This document shows, in pieces, positions 16,118 to 24,346 of a stretch of 37,876 nt of DNA. This DNA is from Rhodospirillales bacterium (GTDB lineage: Bacteria > Pseudomonadota > Alphaproteobacteria > Rhodospirillales > Casp-alpha2), in contig JAGLED010000037.1 in the NCBI GenBank assembly GCA_023145215.1, positions 1 through 37,876 of the forward strand, in the 5' to 3' direction. The notes beneath the pieces are model-generated. The model worked only from the letters and a program-made list of their open reading frames with translations, ran no database searches and was not told the DNA's origin. A program made the position numbers and the translations under genes. Position 1 is the first letter of the stretch. Each line of letters starts with the position of its first letter.

Positions 16118-17641
16118 ATGTTACCCATCGATCACTTTCTGCGGGCCGCGCAACGCTTCCCCGACCGCATCGCCGTCAAGGACGGCGATACAAAGATTAC
16201 CTATGCCGAGTTGGCGCGCCAAACCAATGCGCTGGCGGCGGCATTGCAGGATATAGACCCTGCACCGCAGACGCGGGTCGGCATCTGCGGCTACAACACA
16301 TTCGAACATCTGCTGACGTGGCTGGCGACGTTTGCCGCCGGCAAGACCTGGATTCCATTGAACCCGCGCAACGGCAAAGCGGAACTGGATCGTATCTGCG
16401 AGGTCACGCACCCCGGTATCGTCGTAGTCGACGCCAACTGCAGGGATAAGGTCGATACCGGTGGCGCAACATGCCTGATCGGACAGCCCGGCGATGGTGC
16501 CGATGGAATGTCGATCGCGTCGTTGGTCGAGAAATTCGATGGCCAGTTGCCGAAGCGCCACGACCTGTCACTGGATGACCTTCAGGCGATCAAGTTCACC
16601 GGCGGTTCAAGCGGGCAGCCCAAGGGCTGCATGCAGACGTACCGGGTGTGGAACACCTGCATCACCTCGATGCTGCACGAGTTCGAATTCGACGGCGATG
16701 ACCGCCACTTGCTGGCGGCGCCCATGACGCATGGCACCAACACCCTGATCATGCCGACGTTCGCAATAGGCGGCATGCAGGTGTTCATGGGACCGGCCAA
16801 GCCCGACACGATTATCGAGGCCCTGGAGCGCGAATGCATTACCAGCGTATTCGTGCCACCGACGGTGATTTACATGATGATGGACGAGCCGGGCGTGGAG
16901 GATCGTGATTTTTCGGCTCTCAAACACCTGATCGTCGGTGGCGCCGCGATCCGCAAGGATGAGGTGCCGCGGGCGATGAAGGTTTTCAACAACGCGCTCG
17001 AAACCTGTTTCGGGCAGACCGAAGCGCCGCAGATCGCGATCTGCATGCGCGCGAAGGACTGGGCCGAGCCGGAGAACTGGGCCTCCACCGGCCGCGCCAC
17101 GCTGTTGACGCGGGTCGAGATCATGGACACCAACGGAAATATCCTGCCAACCGGTGAAACCGGCGAGATCGTGTTGAAGGGGGACCTGGTGATGAAGGGC
17201 TACCTCGATATGCCGGACAAGACAGCCGAAACAATTATCGACGGCTGGCTGCATACGGGTGATGTGGGGATCATCGACGAACGGGGTTTCGTCTATATCA
17301 AGGACCGAATCCGCGACGTTGTGATCACCGGTGGCTTCAATGTGTACCCAAGCGATGTCGAAGCGGTGCTTGGCCAGCATCCGCAGGTGTCGGAATGCGT
17401 CGTCTTCGGTGTTCCGGACAGAAAGTGGGGCGAGGCACTGACGGCGGCGGTCGAAGTCCGCGCCGGCGCTGACATCACGGGCGAGGATATCGCGGCGTTT
17501 GTAAAGGAACGCCTCGATTCCGTGAAGACGCCCAAGACGGTGCACATCGTCAAAGAACTTCCGCGCTCGCCGGTGGGCAAGGTGCTCCGGCGTGAAGCCA
17601 AGGTCATGTTTACACCAAAAGATGGGGAGGACGCGGCATGA
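16118..17641 (+). CDS. AMP-forming acyl-CoA synthetase / ligase
   Basis: The 507-residue enzyme of the ANL superfamily activates a carboxylic acid as acyl-AMP and transfers it to CoA. The P-loop FTGGSSGQPKG is at about 160-170, the FGQTE motif sits in the A5 position, GWLHTGDVG carries the conserved Asp, IKDRIRDVVITGGFNVYPSDVE is the hinge region, and the C-terminal catalytic Lys is in SPVGKVLRRE. The overall form resembles medium/long-chain or aryl-CoA ligases (FadD-like), but the substrate cannot be read. The stop overlaps the start of the citryl-CoA-lyase-like gene (ATGA), and a flavin reductase follows, so the acid it activates may feed the lyase. Confidence 0.9.
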   Translation: MLPIDHFLRAAQRFPDRIAVKDGDTKITYAELARQTNALAAALQDIDPAPQTRVGICGYNTFEHLLTWLATFAAGKTWIPLNPRNGKAELDRICEVTHPGIVVVDANCRDKVDTGGATCLIGQPGDGADGMSIASLVEKFDGQLPKRHDLSLDDLQAIKFTGGSSGQPKGCMQTYRVWNTCITSMLHEFEFDGDDRHLLAAPMTHGTNTLIMPTFAIGGMQVFMGPAKPDTIIEALERECITSVFVPPTVIYMMMDEPGVEDRDFSALKHLIVGGAAIRKDEVPRAMKVFNNALETCFGQTEAPQIAICMRAKDWAEPENWASTGRATLLTRVEIMDTNGNILPTGETGEIVLKGDLVMKGYLDMPDKTAETIIDGWLHTGDVGIIDERGFVYIKDRIRDVVITGGFNVYPSDVEAVLGQHPQVSECVVFGVPDRKWGEALTAAVEVRAGADITGEDIAAFVKERLDSVKTPKTVHIVKELPRSPVGKVLRREAKVMFTPKDGEDAA

Positions 17642-18423
17642 CCGCTCAGAAAGGCCCGACGACGAAACTCGCAACACATACCAACGAAGAGCTCTATTAC
17701 CGTGACGATGGCCTGGTCGGCGAGTTGATGGGCAACGTCACGTTTACGGAGATGATGTTTATGCACATCATGGGCCGAAAGGCGACGCCGGGCGAGATCG
17801 TGATCCTGGATTCGGTTCTTGTGACGCTGATGGAGCACGGCCTGACGCCGAGCGCGATCGCAACCCGCCTGACCTATCATTCGGCGCCGGAAGCGTTGCA
17901 GGCAGCCGTAGCTGCAGGCCTGCTGAATGTCGGCTCGCAGTTCGTCGGCACCATGGAAAACGCGGCCAAGTTGTTGATGAAACTCCTGGAAGATAACGAT
18001 GGGTTCGAAGCCGCCGCACGCCGCGAGATCGCCGCGCTTCGGGCCGCGAGGCGGCCGCTGCCGGGGTTCGGCCATCACCTGCACAAACCGGATGACCCGC
18101 GGACCGCGCGTCTCTTCGACATCGCCCTGGCACAGGACGGGATCGACGGCATTTATATCGACGCCATGAAAAGGCTTTCGGCGATCATCGACGAAGAGCT
18201 CGGTCGTCATCTGACGATCAACGCAACCGGCGCGGTCGCTGCGGTGCTGTTGGAAATCGGTGTCGAGCCTGAGATCATGCGTGGCTTTTCCGTGATCAGC
18301 CGAGCCGCCGGGTTGGTGGCGCACATACGCGAAGAGCAGACCGAGCCGACGGCCCGTCACATATGGGATGTCGTCGAGGAGACGATACCTTATGTCGGCG
18401 CTGCCCCCGTCGACGAGCATTGA
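17638..18423 (+). CDS. citryl-CoA lyase-like short citrate synthase family protein
   Basis: At 261 residues it is much shorter than citrate synthase (about 430) and has the citrate-synthase fold pattern without the N-terminal part: MEHGLTPSAIATR, VGSQFVGTMENA, LPGFGHHLHKPDDPRT. The first two correspond to the catalytic His regions. The third catalytic position, usually Asp in citrate synthase, seems to read INATGA. Proteins of this type are called citryl-CoA lyase and cleave citryl-CoA to acetyl-CoA and oxaloacetate. The adjacent AMP-forming ligase overlaps by 4 bases and would provide a CoA ester. The true substrate (citryl-CoA or another hydroxyacyl-CoA) is inferred only. Confidence 0.75.
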   Translation: MTAQKGPTTKLATHTNEELYYRDDGLVGELMGNVTFTEMMFMHIMGRKATPGEIVILDSVLVTLMEHGLTPSAIATRLTYHSAPEALQAAVAAGLLNVGSQFVGTMENAAKLLMKLLEDNDGFEAAARREIAALRAARRPLPGFGHHLHKPDDPRTARLFDIALAQDGIDGIYIDAMKRLSAIIDEELGRHLTINATGAVAAVLLEIGVEPEIMRGFSVISRAAGLVAHIREEQTEPTARHIWDVVEETIPYVGAAPVDEH

Positions 18424-18434
18424 GGGAGAGAGAC

Positions 18435-19061
18435 ATGTTCTGGAACACCAACGAACCGCATGGCCTGCCGCGCGATCCGTTCAAGAGCTGCGTGATCCCG
18501 CGTCCGATCGGCTGGATTTCGACGATTAGTCCCGAAGGCGTGCATAACCTTGCGCCTTATTCGTTCTTCAACGGCGTTGCCGGCGACCCGCCGATGGTGA
18601 TGTTCGGTTCCGGCATGCGATCCGCCGAAGCACCAAAGGACAGTATCTACAATGCCGAAAAGACAGGCGAGTTCGTCTGTTCGATGGTGTCGTATGAACT
18701 GACGGACGCTATGAACGATTCCAGCGCCGGATATGAGCCGCAAATCGACGAAGCGGCTCATCTTGGGATCGAGATGGAGCCGTCCGAGCTGGTCAAGCCG
18801 TTACGGGTCAAGGCATCGCCAATTCATCTGGAATGCACGTATTTCGACACCATGGAGCTTCCGGCGGATCGGAACGGAGGCGGCAACGCGATCTGTGTCG
18901 GCCGCGTCGTTGGCGTGCATATCAAGGACGATTACCTGAAGGACGGTTTCGTCGACGTCGAGAAAATCCGACCTGTCGCGCGCCTGGGGTACATGGACTA
19001 CACGTCCGTGCAGGAGGTGTTCACTCTTCTGCGTCCGGAAGTCAAACCGGCGGCGGAATAG
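18435..19061 (+). CDS. flavin reductase family protein (FMN-binding split barrel)
   Basis: The 208-residue protein has the flavin-reductase-like split-barrel pattern: PRPIGWISTISPEGVHNLAPYSFF near the N-terminus, DPPMVMFGSG, then NAEKTGEFVCSMVS. Such proteins bind FMN and either reduce it with NAD(P)H for a partner monooxygenase or act as small flavoproteins. ATG 18435 follows GGGAGAGAG and starts 11 bases after the lyase stop, so it is likely in one transcript with the ligase and lyase. No oxygenase partner lies next to it. It ends three bases from the convergent M48 protease gene with no obvious terminator hairpin between them. Confidence 0.85.
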   Translation: MFWNTNEPHGLPRDPFKSCVIPRPIGWISTISPEGVHNLAPYSFFNGVAGDPPMVMFGSGMRSAEAPKDSIYNAEKTGEFVCSMVSYELTDAMNDSSAGYEPQIDEAAHLGIEMEPSELVKPLRVKASPIHLECTYFDTMELPADRNGGGNAICVGRVVGVHIKDDYLKDGFVDVEKIRPVARLGYMDYTSVQEVFTLLRPEVKPAAE

Positions 19062-19064
19062 AGG

Positions 19065-20168
19065 CTAGCTCCCTGCGTTGTCGGTGTCCGGTTTCTGTTC
19101 CGGTTGCCCGGTACTGAATTCGTAGCCCTCGTTAGGGACTATGGGCTCGCCGTTCTTCACCTTTCGGCGGATTTCTTGGATGGTATCCTCCAACGCTACG
19201 AAGCGTTCTGGCGAGGATGGATGCGACGACGAGATGCTCTCCTGAATCGATGCCGGATTGCCGAGTGACATGCGGCGCCAGACCGTCGGCGCATCATCTA
19301 TATTATACCCGGCGTGGTACATGTAATAGAGACCGACGTAGTCGGCCTCCGCTTCAAAATCCTGGCTGTATGCGGCGCCTGCTGCGTTCGAGAACGCTCC
19401 TTGCGTATTAACGCCGATGCCAGCGAAAAACAGATCGAACACAAGCCCGATCGCAGCGTTCCCCATTTTCTTGTCGATATGGCCCATCGTGTTGTGAGCC
19501 ATCTCGTGCCCGATTACCGCGGCAAGTTCGTCGTCATCGCGCAGCAGATTCATGATGCCGGTCGTGAAAATGAGCCGTTTGCCGTCGGCGAAGGCATTGA
19601 TCAACTCCTTGCGTTGCAGCACTAGCGAGAAATCGCAAATGCGGTCGAGCGGGACATCGATCTGCAGTTCCTCGCCGTCGCGAAGGAACGTCATGGCGAG
19701 CGAGGAATTGTCCTGAGACTGTTCTTCGAGTTGCCGTGACAATTCACGGTGATAGTCGTCTTCTGGGATCCGCCAGTCGTCGATTGCGACGAGCACGTCC
19801 TGTTCACGGACGCCGGCTTTCGCTGCGCTTGATTCCTCGGGCAACGCGATGACATAGGGGCGTTTGGTGATTCCACTGCTAAGTGCATGTTCCTCAAGGC
19901 CGTCACCGAAATGCCCGGCTGAGATCATCTTGAAGCTGTAGGATTTGCCGACCCTTTCACCACAGAAATCAGCGTTTTTGCGGAGGATTGGATAAGCGGT
20001 GTTATGCAAACGCTTCCATGCTGATACATGGTCAAGAATGACCAGTTCATATTGTTTTGAGCGTTCCGCCTCGGCCCTAGCCTGATCGACCTGCGGCAGT
20101 TTTGACGCCGGAGCGCACGAAGCCACGGCGACTGAAATCGCGGCGATACCAAAAAGGGCGTGTTTCAT
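19065..20168 (-). CDS. PDZ-containing M48 metalloprotease lipoprotein
   Basis: The start is ATG 20168, behind GGAGGAGAA (20172-20180). The 367-residue product has a lipoprotein signal with Cys18 (AVASC), a PDZ-like domain over about 75-172 (AAKAGVREQDVLVAIDD), then the M48 peptidase: HEMAH at 221-225 as zinc site and Glu274 in FEAEADYVG as third ligand. A Pro/Ser segment (SSSHPSSPERF) is typical of the M48B lipoproteins such as BepA/LoiP. It probably works at the outer or inner membrane periplasmic face in protein quality control. The PDZ placed before the peptidase domain is less common. It is transcribed toward the flavin reductase, alone. Confidence 0.88.
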   Translation of the reverse strand: MKHALFGIAAISVAVASCAPASKLPQVDQARAEAERSKQYELVILDHVSAWKRLHNTAYPILRKNADFCGERVGKSYSFKMISAGHFGDGLEEHALSSGITKRPYVIALPEESSAAKAGVREQDVLVAIDDWRIPEDDYHRELSRQLEEQSQDNSSLAMTFLRDGEELQIDVPLDRICDFSLVLQRKELINAFADGKRLIFTTGIMNLLRDDDELAAVIGHEMAHNTMGHIDKKMGNAAIGLVFDLFFAGIGVNTQGAFSNAAGAAYSQDFEAEADYVGLYYMYHAGYNIDDAPTVWRRMSLGNPASIQESISSSHPSSPERFVALEDTIQEIRRKVKNGEPIVPNEGYEFSTGQPEQKPDTDNAGS

Positions 20169-20310
20169 CAATTCTCCTCCAAGTGAATACAATTATAAAG
20201 AGATCTTGAATCTGAAAGTAACACCTATATTTTTGAACCCTTTTCCACCATTTGCCCTATGCAAGGGTGTCGGCTATTTTTTGGAACCACTTAGGGAGGA
20301 TGAAGAAAAA

Positions 20311-20997
20311 ATGTCCGAAACCATCAAGCTTACCGCGTCGGACGGCCACACGTTCGACGCTTATCGCGCTGATCCCGACGGCAAGCCGCTCGGCGGCGTC
20401 GTCGTCATTCAGGAAGTTTTCGGCGTCAACGTTCACATTCGCGATCTGGTCGAGCGGTGGGCCGCCGTCGGCTACACGGCTATTGCGCCGGCGCTCTACG
20501 ACCGCTGGGAACCGGGTTTCGAGACCGGGTACGAGCCCGCCGATATCGAACGCGGTCGTGCCCACAAGGCGACCGCCAACGAACACCTGGATCAGGTCAT
20601 GGCCGACGTTGACGCGGCGCGTGAAGCAATATCGGTTGCAGGCCGGATCGGCGCCGTCGGTTTCTGCTGGGGCGGGTTTGTGACCTATGCGGCGGCATGC
20701 CGGCTCGATATCGATGCGGCCAGCGGTTATTACGGCGGTGGTATTCACGAAATCGCAGCTGAGAAACCGAAATGCCCGACGATCCTGCATTTCGGCGAAA
20801 GCGATGCATCGATCCCGATGAGCGATGTCGATACCGTCCGCAAGGCGCAACCGAACGTCGATATTTTTATTTACGACGCGGGGCACGGATTCCATTGCGA
20901 CATGCGTGGCAGCTACGATCCGCGCGCGGCGGCGATTGCCGGCATGCGCACCATGCGGCTCTTTGAAGATGTGCTCCGGCGCGGAGAGGGTGCATGA
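20311..20997 (+). CDS. dienelactone hydrolase family protein
   Basis: This 228-residue alpha/beta hydrolase has the dienelactone hydrolase triad: Cys119 in GFCWGG, Asp165 in GESDASIP and His192 in DAGHGF, plus Glu35 in QEVFG. Dienelactone hydrolases open lactone rings in chloroaromatic breakdown, but most chromosomal homologues have unknown substrates. ATG 20311 follows AGGGAGGA at 20293-20300. The 142-base region shared with the divergent M48 gene holds a possible promoter (TTGAAT 20206-20211, TATTTT 20228-20233). The gene overlaps mtnP by 4 bases, placing it at the head of the methylthioadenosine salvage unit. Confidence 0.9.
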   Translation: MSETIKLTASDGHTFDAYRADPDGKPLGGVVVIQEVFGVNVHIRDLVERWAAVGYTAIAPALYDRWEPGFETGYEPADIERGRAHKATANEHLDQVMADVDAAREAISVAGRIGAVGFCWGGFVTYAAACRLDIDAASGYYGGGIHEIAAEKPKCPTILHFGESDASIPMSDVDTVRKAQPNVDIFIYDAGHGFHCDMRGSYDPRAAAIAGMRTMRLFEDVLRRGEGA

Positions 20998-21884
20998 ACG
21001 AAGACGTTTCCACCCCGGTCATCGGTGTCATCGGCGGCAGCGGCCTGTACGAAATCGACGGTCTGGAAGACGCCCGCTGGGAATCGGTCGCGTCGCCGTT
21101 CGGCGAGCCGTCGGATGAAATCCTGCGGGGATCGCTGGCCGGGATAGAAATGGCGTTCCTGCCACGTCATGGGCGGGGCCACCGGGTGCCGCCGTCGGAA
21201 TTGAACTTTCGCGCCAACATCGACGCCCTGAAACGTCTCGGTTGCACGGAAATCCTGTCGCTGTCCGCGTGCGGGTCGCTAAAGGAAGAGTACCCGCCGG
21301 GGACTTTTGTCGTCGTCGACCAGTTTATCGACCGGACATTCGCGCGCACCAAGACGTTCTTCGGCGAAGGCCTGGTTGCGCACGTCGGCTTCGGTCATCC
21401 GGTTTGCGGGCGTCTTGGCGATGCCCTGACTGAAAGCCTAGCAGCACTCGACATCCCGCATGCGCGTGGCGGCACTTATCTGGTAATGGAGGGGCCGCAG
21501 TTCTCGACGCTGGCGGAATCCAACCTCTATCGCTCGTGGGGCTGTGACGTCATCGGCATGACCAACATGCCCGAAGCCAAGCTCGCCCGGGAAGCCGAAA
21601 TGTGCTACGCGACGGTTGCCATGGTGACCGACTACGACTGCTGGCATCCCGATCACGATCACGTCACGGTCGAGGCGATCATCGCCGTGCTGATGGGCAA
21701 CGCCGACAACGGCCGATCCCTGGTCAAGGAAGTGGTGCCGCGCCTCGCGAAACGGACGACATTGTGTTCGCACGGTTGCCACCGTGCGCTCGACAACGCG
21801 GTGATCACGCATCCCGATGCCCGCGACCCGGGTCTGGTCGCGATGCTGGACGCGGTCGCCGGTCGGGTGCTGCAAGCCCATTAA
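20994..21884 (+). CDS. mtnP: S-methyl-5'-thioadenosine phosphorylase
   Basis: MtnP splits methylthioadenosine, the by-product of polyamine and homoserine-lactone synthesis, into adenine and methylthioribose-1-phosphate. The 296-residue protein begins GVIGGSGLYEIDGL, has LPRHGRGHRVPPSELNFRAN and LSACGSLKEEYPPG, and the base-binding MTNMPEAKLAREAEMCYA followed by VTDYDCW. These match the PNP/MTAP class 2 family; the Asp in TDYDCW fits 6-aminopurine (adenine) specificity. It overlaps the upstream hydrolase by 4 bases; a GNAT gene and mtnA follow in the same direction. Confidence 0.95.
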   Translation: MNEDVSTPVIGVIGGSGLYEIDGLEDARWESVASPFGEPSDEILRGSLAGIEMAFLPRHGRGHRVPPSELNFRANIDALKRLGCTEILSLSACGSLKEEYPPGTFVVVDQFIDRTFARTKTFFGEGLVAHVGFGHPVCGRLGDALTESLAALDIPHARGGTYLVMEGPQFSTLAESNLYRSWGCDVIGMTNMPEAKLAREAEMCYATVAMVTDYDCWHPDHDHVTVEAIIAVLMGNADNGRSLVKEVVPRLAKRTTLCSHGCHRALDNAVITHPDARDPGLVAMLDAVAGRVLQAH

Positions 21885-21885
21885 G

Positions 21886-22338
21886 ATGATGATGCGGCCG
21901 GCGTCTGCGTCTGATGCCGCGCGTGTCCGTGACATCGCGCGACAGGCCTATGCCCGGTACGTCGAGCGGATCGGCCGCGAACCGGCGCCGATGGTTGCGG
22001 ATTTCGACGGCCATATCGAGCGGCGCGAGGTGACGGTTGCCGAACTGCCGGACGGCATAACCGGTTACATCGTCGCCTTTGCCCGCGCAGACGATTATTT
22101 TATCGAAAACGTGGCCGTCGATCCGGCTTTCGCGGGGACGGGCATCGGCCGTACCCTGATGGCACATGCCGAAGCCGCCGCCGTCCGGGCCGGATGCACG
22201 TTTGTCCGGCTCTACACCAACATCGCGATGGTCGAGAACTTTCCCTTCTATGCAGCGCTTGGCTATCGTAAAACCCATGAGGCGACGGAGGCGGGATTCC
22301 ATCGCGCCTATTTCGAAAAGTCATTGGAGCAGAGATGA
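21886..22338 (+). CDS. GNAT-family N-acetyltransferase
   Basis: This 150-residue protein has the GNAT acetyl-CoA motif A ([22 protein letters not shown]) and motif B ([13 protein letters not shown]). Three consecutive ATG codons (21886, 21889, 21892) could each start it; the first is used. It begins one base after mtnP and overlaps mtnA by 4 bases, so it is firmly embedded in the salvage operon. The acceptor substrate is unknown. Such embedding might mean amine or polyamine handling, since methylthioadenosine comes from polyamine synthesis, but this is speculation. Confidence 0.88.
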   Translation: MMMRPASASDAARVRDIARQAYARYVERIGREPAPMVADFDGHIERREVTVAELPDGITGYIVAFARADDYFIENVAVDPAFAGTGIGRTLMAHAEAAAVRAGCTFVRLYTNIAMVENFPFYAALGYRKTHEATEAGFHRAYFEKSLEQR

Positions 22339-23426
22339 AAGTCGACGGCGTTCCCTATCGTACCATCTGGTTGGCCGACGACGGCTGCGCGGTCGAGATC
22401 ATTGATCAGACACGGTTGCCGTTCGACTTCGTAACGGTGCGCCTCGAGACGGTCGAGGACGCAGCAATTGCCATCAAGGAGATGCTGGTTCGTGGCGCGC
22501 CACTGATCGGCGCGACGGCCGCTTACGGGGTGGCACTGGCGATGCAGGCCGATGCGTCCGACGAAAACCTCGGCGATGCCTATGAAAAACTTCTCGCGAC
22601 GCGGCCGACGGCGGTGAACTTGCGCTGGGCGCTGGACGAGATGATGCGCCTGCTTGAGCCGCTCTCCGATAACGAACGTTCCACCGCAGCCTACAAGCGC
22701 GCCGCCGAGATCTGCGACGAGGATGTGGATATTTGCTCGTCCATCGGCGATCACGGGCTCAGGGTTATTCAGGACTTGTCCGCGAAAAAAGGTCCGGGCG
22801 AGACCGTCAACATCCTGACCCATTGCAACGCCGGCTGGCTGGCAACGGTGGATTGGGGCACAGCGCTGGCCCCGATATACAAGGCGTTTGACGCCGGCGT
22901 CCCGGTCCATGTCTGGGTCGATGAAACCCGGCCCCGGAACCAGGGTGCAAGCCTGACAGCGTGGGAACTGGGCCGCCACGGCGTGCCGCTGACGGTCATC
23001 GCCGACAACGCGGGCGGTCATCTGATGCAGAAGGGCAGGGTCGATATGTGCATCACCGGTACCGACCGCACAACGGCGGCAGGTGACGTCTGCAACAAGA
23101 TTGGCACGTATCTGAAGGCGCTTGCCGCCGACGACAATAATGTACCGTTCTATGTAGCACTGCCGTCGCCGACGATAGACTGGACCATCGAAGACGGCCG
23201 CGAGATCCCGATCGAAGAGCGCGCCGCCGAAGAGGTTACCAGAATACAGGGCAAGACCGAAACCGGCGACGTGGTGACGGTCGAGATCGTCCCCGAAGGC
23301 GCCAAGGGCGGCAATCCGGCGTTCGATGTGACCCCGGCGCGTCTGGTGACCGGGTTGATTACCGAGCGCGGGGTCTGCGCGGCCTCGAAAGAAGGGCTTG
23401 CGGAGCTTTTTCCGGAAAAAGGTTAG
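22335..23426 (+). CDS. mtnA: S-methyl-5-thioribose-1-phosphate isomerase
   Basis: MtnA converts methylthioribose-1-phosphate to methylthioribulose-1-phosphate. The 363-residue protein has [15 protein letters not shown], catalytic Cys164 in LTHCNAG and Asp244 in TGTDRT; the 80-residue spacing equals that of Bacillus MtnA (Cys160/Asp240). It also has [20 protein letters not shown], and [12 protein letters not shown] and PSPTIDW near the end. The usual GADR reads GTDR. No mtnB, mtnC, mtnD or mtnK is visible in the window, so the downstream fate of the product may differ from the classical methionine cycle. Confidence 0.95.
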   Translation: MKVDGVPYRTIWLADDGCAVEIIDQTRLPFDFVTVRLETVEDAAIAIKEMLVRGAPLIGATAAYGVALAMQADASDENLGDAYEKLLATRPTAVNLRWALDEMMRLLEPLSDNERSTAAYKRAAEICDEDVDICSSIGDHGLRVIQDLSAKKGPGETVNILTHCNAGWLATVDWGTALAPIYKAFDAGVPVHVWVDETRPRNQGASLTAWELGRHGVPLTVIADNAGGHLMQKGRVDMCITGTDRTTAAGDVCNKIGTYLKALAADDNNVPFYVALPSPTIDWTIEDGREIPIEERAAEEVTRIQGKTETGDVVTVEIVPEGAKGGNPAFDVTPARLVTGLITERGVCAASKEGLAELFPEKG

Positions 23427-23535
23427 CCAGCCTCAACCTGGATGACGGGTGTATCGCCATAGGCGAACCTTTATGTCGAGCCTTGCCGGCGCTAGACTTA
23501 ATCCAACCAAAACGCCGTTCTGTGGGAGGAACGCC

Positions 23536-24342
23536 ATGAAACTCACCGATGCGCAACTCGCCGAGTTCCACGACAAGGGATATCTGTTTCTGCCGGGTCT
23601 TTTTTCGAAAGAAGAGGCGCAGGTCCTGAAGGATGCGGCGCGAAATATCTATGCTTCCGATCGGGAAGAGGTCTGGCGCGAGAAGTCGGGCGTGCCGCGG
23701 ATCGCGTTCGCGGCGCACGAATACGATGACGCGCACGGACGATTGGGCGCGCATCCGCGCCTGATCGAGCCGATCATGCAGATCCTCGAGGAAGAGGTCT
23801 ACATGCATCAGTACAAGATCAATGCGAAGGCCGCCTTCGACGGCGATATCTGGCAATGGCACCAGGACTACGGCACCTGGGCCCGTGACGACGGTATGCC
23901 GGAACCGCGCGCCATGAACATCTCGGTCTTTCTGGACGAAGTGACGGCGGCCAACGGTCCGCTGCTGTTCATCCCGGGCAGCCACAAAAAGGGCGTGGTT
24001 GAGGCCGGTCACGATCTTGAGACCACCAGCTATCCGCTCTGGACGCTGGACCGCGCCACCGTCAAGCAACTCGCCGACGAGGGAGGTGTCGTCGCGCCGG
24101 TGGGGGAGCCGGGGTCCGTGCTGTTGTTCCATGGCAACTTGGTTCATGCGAGCCCGCCCAACATCAGCCCCTGGGACCGGGTCATCGTGTACCTGAGCCT
24201 GTGCGCGGTTTCCAACCACATCACCAAATTCACACGTAAACCGTGGATTGCGCATCGCGATTTCACGCCCATCAAGGCATTGGCCGACGACTGCCTGCAG
24301 GAACTGGTCGATCAGGCCAAGGCAAAGACGGCGGCGGAATGA
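23536..24342 (+). CDS. phytanoyl-CoA dioxygenase family protein, EctD-like
   Basis: This 268-residue Fe(II)/2-oxoglutarate dioxygenase has iron ligands His109 and Asp111 in WQWHQDYGTW and His204 in GNLVHAS, with Arg215 as likely 2-oxoglutarate anchor. The segment around WHQDYGTWARDDGMP and NGPLLFIPGSHKKG closely resembles ectoine hydroxylase EctD, although no ectABC genes are present, so a related small-molecule hydroxylation is more cautious. ATG 23536 follows GGGAGGA (23524-23530). It starts 109 bases after mtnA; that gap has no clear terminator. The next gene, a DenD-like dehydrogenase, begins 4 bases after its stop. Confidence 0.87.
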   Translation: MKLTDAQLAEFHDKGYLFLPGLFSKEEAQVLKDAARNIYASDREEVWREKSGVPRIAFAAHEYDDAHGRLGAHPRLIEPIMQILEEEVYMHQYKINAKAAFDGDIWQWHQDYGTWARDDGMPEPRAMNISVFLDEVTAANGPLLFIPGSHKKGVVEAGHDLETTSYPLWTLDRATVKQLADEGGVVAPVGEPGSVLLFHGNLVHASPPNISPWDRVIVYLSLCAVSNHITKFTRKPWIAHRDFTPIKALADDCLQELVDQAKAKTAAE

Positions 24343-24346
24343 CATC

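Noticed and set aside
20169..20310. SAM riboswitch before the methionine salvage genes
   Set aside because: No conserved riboswitch-like helices or expression-platform terminator seen; only a weak promoter candidate.
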